In this document: positions 30,004 to 36,027 of the stretch, in pieces | How positions within the stretch are numbered: position 1 is the first letter of the stretch | How the letters are laid out: the number at the start of each line of letters is the position of its first letter | From: Haplosporangium gracile | Taxonomy: Eukaryota > Mortierellomycota > Mortierellomycetes > Mortierellales > Mortierellaceae | Reading direction: 5' to 3' | DNA length: 36,027 nucleotides | NCBI GenBank assembly: GCA_015499985.1 | Contig: JAAAUF010000283.1 | Span: 1 to 36,027, forward strand | The notes under the pieces: generated by a model | Databases searched by the model: none | The model's input: only the letters and a program-made list of their open reading frames with translations | What the model was told of the DNA's origin: nothing | Translations under genes and position numbers: made by a program

Positions 30004-31818
30004 TCAACAAGAACTTGAAGAGAAATCACATAATGCTGAAGACGACTTGACAGAGGCGAGCAGAGGGGTTAGATCCAAAAATGCCTCATAGACTCTTGGT
30101 ACGGAAGCTGGAACAGCCCAAACACCCTGTGGAAAGAATGCCAGTTCCGCTGCATCCAATACAGCTCCTTCTCGATCCGGAGGTCCATCCCAAAGACTGA
30201 AAAACACTAGCGATTTGAGGTCTGACAACAAGTCTAATCCGCTCTCGAGGGTCAACTCCAAACAAGTCAATTGCAGGAATGGGTTGTACTTTTTGATCGC
30301 TTGATCGTCGTTGTCGCTGTTGTTGTCGTCGTTATTATTGGTTTTGGTGACCATGTCTCTTGCTAGGCTGTAGCCTAGGCAAAGCTCCTCCAGGCACACT
30401 AGCGCCCCAAGTTGCGCGCAGACTTTTCTCTGCAAAATCCGGCTTTCCTCCATACTTCCTGTGCAAAGAAGAGTACCGGTTGGGATGAGTTGGTCCCTGG
30501 CATCGGTTTTGATATCCGGTCTTGGTATCCCCGAGATGATCAAATGAAGCACTTTGAGCCATTTGCACGGCCAAGGTTGTCGAGTGAGTTCCATAGTCGT
30601 GATAGTAAGGTATCGATCGTGGCCGCATTCGAGAACTCGCATAGTAGGGCAGGTCCGAAGGATAGCCAACAGATCCTCGCTCGACAACCAGCCACCATTG
30701 TTGCTGACAAACTTTTGAAATTCTCGTTGTGATGCGGCATGGACAATGGCCTTCCTCTCCGCCTCCGTGATGGTGCTCGAGCCATAATCTCCGAGATTTG
30801 ATGCCCTACCAGACCTCCTTACCTGCATTGCCATTGACACTCAGATCCGACAACTCGTTGGATAATATCCCCTCAAGCGTGGCGACGACCTGTCATGAAT
30901 GCTGCTGTCGAGAGAAACAGCGATGGAAGGCTATGTCCATAACGCGATACAACGTCCTCAAGATTGAAATCTCGTCCGTAAACCACTAACGCCTCCCCTC
31001 AAACGGAAAGAATAATCGATCATCAACAATCTCCAACCCAGTGCAATCCTCCAAAAATGTGTTCAGTATCCAAGGAAAGACCGGCTCCATAGGTCCACCC
31101 ATGGATGGGTACCCAACCTCGAGCTGCAAGACCTTGAGGTGCGGATGTGTCCTTGTCCCAGAGATCGCTGTTGACGGAGGAGCCATAAACAACATGAGTG
31201 GATACGAGATTCCAACCTTGATGATAAGGGTCTTCAGTTCGGACGAGCAGGTCTCCAAAAATGTCCTCAGTGCCAGAGGGTTCATCTTGGGATGCACATG
31301 CATATGCGTCAACCTGAGGATCTTCAATCTGGTAAGTCCTGGCGCAATGACCCGCAGGAGTCGTTCGAATCGAGCACCAGGGATGGGCGTGTTGATGACA
31401 TCCAACCTGCGCAAATGAGGGCTCCTCTCTAGCAATTCTGTCAATGGGTGTATCCGTCTCCAGTTCAGCTAGTCGTACTCAAAGTATTCCGCCAATACAC
31501 TTAGACTAGGCAGGTCGAACTGAGGGGTGAGGTAGGCCTTTGTTGAAGATATTCTCTCAAACCCCCTCCCCCCCCCCCGGTCCAAAGAGCGCACCTCGAG
31601 TGTCCTGACAAACCTGCAATTTCGGGCGAATGCCTTCAATGCCACTGGTGCTTTGAACTAGTTTTTCTGCTGCTCCGTAAAGACGGTAGTCGTACGCCAG
31701 AGAAAGGGAACCACCGCATTGTTGATGTCCCAGTTGACGGGTGCCATCCGAACAAAGTCATTGTGGTCAAGGCGATTAAAGACTTCTAAGAGAAGCTCGG
31801 GGGTAGTGTGCTCAACAT
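30004..31818 (-). pseudogene. degraded F-box/LRR gene H
   Basis: An ATG at 31818 is out of frame by one base with the F-box that follows (TTPELLLEVFNRLDHNDFVR, then WDINNAVVPFLW). In-frame TAG codons interrupt the N-terminal half at 31660-31658 and 31471-31469, then TAG at 30988-30986 and TGA near 30892. A frameshift at about 30810-30840 leads to a long open C-terminal part (30840-30004) with GGWLSSEDLLAILRTC, SGIPRPDIKTDARDQLIPTG, RILQRKVCAQLGALVCLEEL and LELTLESGLDLLSDL. A run of 11 C at 31568-31578 lies in the N-terminal half without breaking its frame. The C-terminus replaces the DHRIG region with a divergent sequence. It was once an A/C-type F-box gene. Confidence 0.8.
31568..31578. repeat. 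poly(C) run, 11 nt
   Basis: Eleven consecutive C on the plus strand (G in the coding direction of pseudogene H). As written, its length keeps the surrounding frame open, but such runs are prone to sequencing errors and slippage. Confidence 0.9.
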
Positions 31819-32970
31819 AGTGACAGGCTGCAAGATGAATGAACACAGACGACGACAATGGCTGATTGTGGATGTCAATGAGGTTGAAAGAGTTGATGAA
31901 ATGGTGGAAGGAAGAGGCTTGAAAGAGAAATCATAGGGGTGTAGGAAAAAATAATGAAGGCAACAACGACTTATACTTTTGATGATCACAATTGTCCGAT
32001 TGACCAGGACGCAGATAAATTCAAGCCGAGCTAATACTTGAATCACGTTTTTGACGGCTGCTCCTTTGATCTCCTCCTTTGTTCTCGTCTGTCGTTCACC
32101 ATCACCGACTCAAACAAGCGCAATAACACTATCAAAGCTGCCCCGCCACCAGCTCTACGACGAGGTGCACCGGAACACCACTCATTTCAAAGGCTTCTGT
32201 ACCCCATATGTATCACCAAGAATAAACGTTCAAAAGCCACGCTAGACAGATGCGAAACTACCGACATTACAGCATGCTTGTGCAGCGGACAGCGGCGGCA
32301 AGAAGGCGAATGTCATCAGGGCAAGGTCTCTGTTGTTTCAGTGCATACACATTCTTTTTGTTACCCTACCATTTTCCACGTTACAAAAAGCAATACATAA
32401 AGAAAAAAAAGGGTTGTGATTTCCTAAAAAGGGACGTTCATTGTGCACCAAAATTAAAATTCACGCTTGGTGGAAAATGAGCCCTAGGTGCTCGTGACGA
32501 AAGCAGTGCATGCTTGATATGCAAAGAACTCTGCCATTTGAGTGAAAACAAGGAAAGATGGTTTACAGGTAGCAAAGAAAAGGAGAACTAAAGGTTCATT
32601 TGTCTTCCTATTGTCTCGCCACTTTCAACGACAGCTGCCGCTCACGATCTCGCTTAGCATTGTCTCTTCTTCTTCGATTAGGCCCAAATAAGGAAGGACT
32701 TTGTGCTCCCATTCAGCTTGAACCATCTCCTCTGTCCTTGTTTTTTCTTGCTCTTGTAGTTATCTGTTTTAGTCCTTTCATCCCTTTTGTCTCCTTCATC
32801 ACTTTTTGTGCCTTTCTCTTTCTTTTTGTTATAATAACGTCTTCGCCCGCCTTCAGTCCTCCACATTTTCATAAATATCCCTCGCCTTATCATTTTTTCC
32901 TTCCTTTCTCTCCCGCTCATAAATTACTCCTACCATTCAAAATAGTTTACTGCCCTACAGATCTCCCTCC
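31819..32970. promoter_or_regulatory. divergent intergenic region between pseudogene H and the 32971 gene
   Basis: About 1.15 kb with no supported gene. The last 250 nt (about 32720-32970) are pyrimidine-rich and form the likely promoter/leader of the plus-strand gene. Short open frames are low-complexity translations of this DNA. Confidence 0.5.
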
Positions 32971-33699
32971 ATGTCCACCAGCGTCATGAACTCGAACAAC
33001 ATGTCGACCATCACAATCCAGGAATACCGTGAACGACAGCGTGAGCGAGAACGCGAGCGAGAGCAAGATCTAGAAGATGCAGATGCATCCAGCAACGCTC
33101 ATGCCAGAAAGAAAATCAGATCAAGCGCCCACCTCCCATCGCCTCCTCTACCAACGACAATTTACACAGCTGACGATCAGCTGAGCCGTACCAGCCCTGT
33201 TCCTCATGTGTCTACGTCTACTCTTCCAACAGCTGTGCCTACCTCCTCCGCCTCCGCCTCCGCCTCCGCCTCCGCCTCGATGCCTGCACTCATGGCTCAC
33301 GCTACCTCAGCTGCCACCACTGGCACAACTTCCGGCCTCAGCTCTCCAAGTCTCAACACAACCGCCTCCAAGCAGAAACTTGCACACCCACAACAGTCTC
33401 TCACCCAGACACAACAGCAACCACAACCACTCGCACAGCAACAACAAAAACCACCCTATCCTCCTCCAACTCCGATTTACACTATCGACGACTTCATCAC
33501 CCGGTTCGCATGCAAGCTACATTACTTGGATTACTCTATCAAGTCACAGCTGCACAAGATCGAAGCCATCAAGAACGATTCGACACAAGACCAAAAATAT
33601 CGGGACCTTTACTTGGGTTTAACCAGCTCGGAGGCCAAGGTCCGTGAAACCGAGGATAAGATTGAGAGTTTGTTCAAGCTCAAGCTCAGCAGCAAGTAG
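32971..33699 (+). CDS. low-complexity protein with conserved-looking C-terminal helical domain (242 aa)
   Basis: This single-exon gene runs from the ATG at 32971 to the TAG at 33697. Residues 17-31 are an Arg/Glu run (RERQRERERERE). Residues about 88-104 are Ser/Ala repeats encoded by a TCCGCC hexanucleotide, and about 130-165 are Gln/Pro-rich. The last 75 residues differ: IYTIDDFITRFACKLHYLDY, then SIKSQLHKIEAIKNDSTQD, then EAKVRETEDKIESLFKLKL. They look like an alpha-helical or coiled-coil domain. The family is not recognised. A disordered Gln/Ser-rich N-terminus with a short helical C-terminus is common among transcription-related subunits, but this is only an analogy. An AATAAA follows at 33864-33869. 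Confidence 0.65.
   Translation: MSTSVMNSNNMSTITIQEYRERQREREREREQDLEDADASSNAHARKKIRSSAHLPSPPLPTTIYTADDQLSRTSPVPHVSTSTLPTAVPTSSASASASASASMPALMAHATSAATTGTTSGLSSPSLNTTASKQKLAHPQQSLTQTQQQPQPLAQQQQKPPYPPPTPIYTIDDFITRFACKLHYLDYSIKSQLHKIEAIKNDSTQDQKYRDLYLGLTSSEAKVRETEDKIESLFKLKLSSK
33247..33276 (+). repeat. (TCCGCC)5 coding microsatellite
   Basis: Five perfect TCCGCC units encode alternating Ser-Ala inside the 242-aa protein. The repeat keeps the frame and is likely to vary in copy number between strains. Confidence 0.9.
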
Positions 33700-33863
33700 T
33701 TTTTTTTTTTTTTTTTTTTTACATTTGTCGATTTTACCTTCGTCGTTATTTGTTTCTCGGTCATGTCTCTTTTTTTGCTTCTCTCGATCCTATTTCCTGC
33801 ATCGCTCTCTTTCATTTTTTCTCTTTTGTAAATCATATTATACTCCATGTGCATGCTTAACAA

Positions 33864-33869
33864 AATAAA
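33864..33869 (+). terminator. AATAAA polyadenylation signal of the 32971-33699 gene
   Basis: AATAAA lies 165 nt after the TAG stop, downstream of a 21-nt T run (33700-33720), in the convergent spacer before the zinc-finger gene. Confidence 0.45.
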
Positions 33870-34149
33870 AACTTCTTTGTATTGCTTCTTTCTTATGAAC
33901 GATTCTGGTTCTAATAGTATATTAAAAAAAAAACTTGTCGTTACAAAACAAAGGTGGTAAGCCGATGCAAGTCTTGAAAAAAGGACGACGTCAGAAAAGA
34001 ACAAACATACCGAGAAGAAAAAAAAAGGGGAAAATTGCCGCAATTGGTAGCAGTAAACAAAATCAAGTCGACATGCAAAAAAAAACATTTCTTCATTCAA
34101 ACTAATATACTGTGTCTATTCAAGCTGTCGACTACATGATTGACTACTC

Positions 34150-36027
34150 TTACTCCTCGTGCTGTTGCTTCTGCTTCTGCAACAACGCCATCATGCCCTC
34201 TCCCAGTCTAACCAGAATTTGCTCATGTTCTGGTCCAAGATCGTCATCCCTCTGCTCGCTCACTTCAGCACGGAATGCCTGCTCAAGGTTCTGAAGAGCC
34301 TGTTCAAACTTTTTGCTCGATCCCATACCGCCGAGGGGTTTCTCAAACATCCAGCGCACTTTTTGATAGTACCCCTCCAAAACCATCTCGCCGGCAATAG
34401 AAGCTGTGCTGGCCTGGCCGCAATCGAGAGCCATTTTTTTGTGCTGCGAGTTGTAAAGTTGATAACAGTCGATCAGATCCCCGACAAACCAGTACCAGCC
34501 CGAATCCACACCACCTGCTGCTTGCATCGCCTCGACTGCAAGGTCGAGAATGCTGGACAAGATTAAACAGGAAGATCCGATGTTGCACAGCTTGACATCC
34601 TCGTCCGTCCTGACGGCATCCTCGAGACCCAACGTGCGGATAACCTGTGACAATTCTTCATCGGTTGGAGAGAAGGGAGGGTTCTGGGAAGCGAGGGTGG
34701 GTGCACTCCTACGACGCGGCCACTGCGAACCTTGGCCAAGAGGTAACGACTTTTGGACCAAAAGAGTCGTGAGATCCTTGATGGAGGATTGCTCAACCAG
34801 AGATTGTCCAAAGAAAGCCAACGCAATCGCCGCTGGTTCGATGGCTTTCTTCCAAACCGACTGATGTCTCCAGGAAATATGATACAGAGATGCAATTTCA
34901 CCCAGATCACCAACCAAGACTCCGTCCTGCACCGTGACTCTCCTATCAATCGATCGCGTTGAAACTGGGCAAGGAGGAGCCGTTGTCTTGGTCATGTTCT
35001 GCAAAAGAGCATCTTTTGCCTGAGAGAGGGATCTACTTGCGTCCTCGCAGCGCTGTTTGTTGCCTGACATCTGTGTCTTGCGGAATCTTTGCATAAGGTG
35101 AAGGAGCTGACTGTGCTTGATGAGCCGTCCATACCGGAAGAAAGATGCGCCAATGGGCTGGGAGCACTCCACACAAACAACCTCGTCGCTCGGGCTACCG
35201 TGCAGCTCTCTCAAACCAACATACAACACAGATCCAGACGACTCGTCCTTCTGCTCTTGGTAGTACCGGCCAAGGTCCATCATCTCATCCAATGTTGACA
35301 CCGTCAAAGCATGACCACAGGGTGGCACCATGAGAGGGTCTCTGTCAATGTCGACCTCAGCGAGTCGAATGTCCCTGCCTTTATCGGAGACCAAAGTCTC
35401 GGTAGCTGTCTCAGAGCACTCGGGACAAAACTTGACGGACGGGCACGGTTCACCGCAAATGGAAGGACACTGGTGTCCACAGTAAAGCTCATAGCTACAT
35501 CGCTCGTTGCATGGCAGTCGATTGCAGGGTGCTGCACATGGCAGGGTGCATCTGTCGCGATGCTCACATTGCCAAGCACAGTCAAGGCAGCAGGGATGGC
35601 ACAGGGCCTGACAACTATGATTGCAGCTGATGTGAGCACAAGAAACAGAGCATTTCTCCCTGCAAGGAGCGCAGGGACTGGGACCATGACAGATCAAGCC
35701 GCAACGATGGCCGCACTCCAAAATCGATGGGCATATCTCGATACAGGAGACCTTAGTTGAGTCTTGATGGCACATCATTGTGCACGAATGTCCGCACGAG
35801 CCCAGCTTTTTGTCGACCTCTGCAGTGCAGGCAATATTGGTGGGATCCCACAACTGCCAGCATCTGGTAATCTCGAGGACATGGCCGCATGCCAATGGTA
35901 ACGGAGCAACTATCACGTCGCATTTTCCGCAGTCCTCGCCACATGTCCTCTGACAAGCATGCTTGCACTCTGCTCGCAGGCATAGGCAAGCTTCTTTGCA
36001 CTTGAAAAGGGCATGACCTGGGTCCTC
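34150..36027 (-). CDS. NFX1-type zinc-finger protein (ZNFX1-like), C-terminal part, cut by window edge
   Basis: The reading frame is open from the right edge (36027) to the TAA at 34150, giving 625 visible residues without intron or start, so the N-terminus lies outside. The first 210 residues contain clustered Cys/His motifs of NFX1 type: CKHACQRTCGEDCGKC, CGHSCTMMCHQD, CGHRCGLICHGPSPCAPC, CNHSCQALCHPC and CGHQCPSICGEPCP. These are followed by VPPCGHALTVSTLDEMMDLG, as in fungal and animal ZNFX1-like proteins. The remaining 350 residues are helical without further metal sites. Full-length family members carry an SF1 RNA helicase domain before these fingers and act in small-RNA pathways or antiviral RNA sensing; the helicase is expected to the right of this window. 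The gene converges on the 32971-33699 gene. Confidence 0.85.
   Translation of the reverse strand, partial: EDPGHALFKCKEACLCLRAECKHACQRTCGEDCGKCDVIVAPLPLACGHVLEITRCWQLWDPTNIACTAEVDKKLGSCGHSCTMMCHQDSTKVSCIEICPSILECGHRCGLICHGPSPCAPCREKCSVSCAHISCNHSCQALCHPCCLDCAWQCEHRDRCTLPCAAPCNRLPCNERCSYELYCGHQCPSICGEPCPSVKFCPECSETATETLVSDKGRDIRLAEVDIDRDPLMVPPCGHALTVSTLDEMMDLGRYYQEQKDESSGSVLYVGLRELHGSPSDEVVCVECSQPIGASFFRYGRLIKHSQLLHLMQRFRKTQMSGNKQRCEDASRSLSQAKDALLQNMTKTTAPPCPVSTRSIDRRVTVQDGVLVGDLGEIASLYHISWRHQSVWKKAIEPAAIALAFFGQSLVEQSSIKDLTTLLVQKSLPLGQGSQWPRRRSAPTLASQNPPFSPTDEELSQVIRTLGLEDAVRTDEDVKLCNIGSSCLILSSILDLAVEAMQAAGGVDSGWYWFVGDLIDCYQLYNSQHKKMALDCGQASTASIAGEMVLEGYYQKVRWMFEKPLGGMGSSKKFEQALQNLEQAFRAEVSEQRDDDLGPEHEQILVRLGEGMMALLQKQKQQHEE

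Noticed and set aside
20072..31818. Reassignment of TAG to an amino acid, suggested by several in-frame TAG codons in F-box genes
   Set aside because: The intact genes here (for example the tandem copy A, F-box C and the 242-aa protein) use TAG as a normal stop at expected lengths. FANCD2 and the thiolase contain no in-frame TAG. The broken genes also have TGA codons and frameshifts.

Overview
The window looks like nuclear DNA of an early-diverging filamentous fungus, most likely a Mortierella-type (Mortierellaceae) species. Three things point there. The two well-recognised genes carry short GT-AG introns, 88-126 nt in one of them. Start codons are preceded by pyrimidine-rich leaders. The region is crowded with F-box/leucine-rich-repeat genes, an expansion I associate with Mortierellomycota. 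The genus is inferred from gene content only.

Left part (1-4495): about 2.1 kb of mostly non-coding sequence with a 137-bp tandem duplication and a possible broken gene start. It is followed by three tandem minus-strand copies of an unrecognised small-protein family: one intact (2142-2780) and two decayed (3121-3605, 3628-4150).

Central part (4496-15008): an intact F-box/LRR gene on the plus strand (4496-6313) converges on a very acidic 170-aa ORF (6409-6921). Upstream of that, on the same strand, lies a complete 20-exon FANCD2 homologue (6976-13233). I predict 1450 aa, essentially the length of human FANCD2. The lysine in the monoubiquitination context is retained (predicted K598), and the C-terminal EDGE sequence is present. 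A second intact F-box/LRR gene (13434-15008) sits just upstream in the same orientation.

Right-centre (15171-31818): a seven-exon acetyl-CoA C-acetyltransferase gene (ERG10 type, 17634-19834) stands among F-box/LRR loci. Two of these are intact (22287-24104 and 28407-29909). One is complete except for a single in-frame TAG (20072-21856). Three are clearly degraded (15171-16662, 25491-27256, 30004-31818) and one is a C-terminal fragment (24685-25203). Counting all of them, nine F-box/LRR loci lie in about 27 kb. They fall into two sequence types and show active gene birth and death.

Right end (31819-36027): an intergenic stretch, a 242-aa low-complexity protein of unknown function (32971-33699), and, convergent to it, the C-terminal part of an NFX1-type zinc-finger protein (ZNFX1-like, 34150 to beyond the right edge).

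The F-box proteins would act as SCF ubiquitin-ligase adaptors, FANCD2 in DNA interstrand-crosslink repair, and the thiolase in the mevalonate pathway or acyl-CoA metabolism. Apart from the F-box family, I see no sign that these genes form a functional cluster. No transposon, tRNA, rRNA or CRISPR array was recognised.
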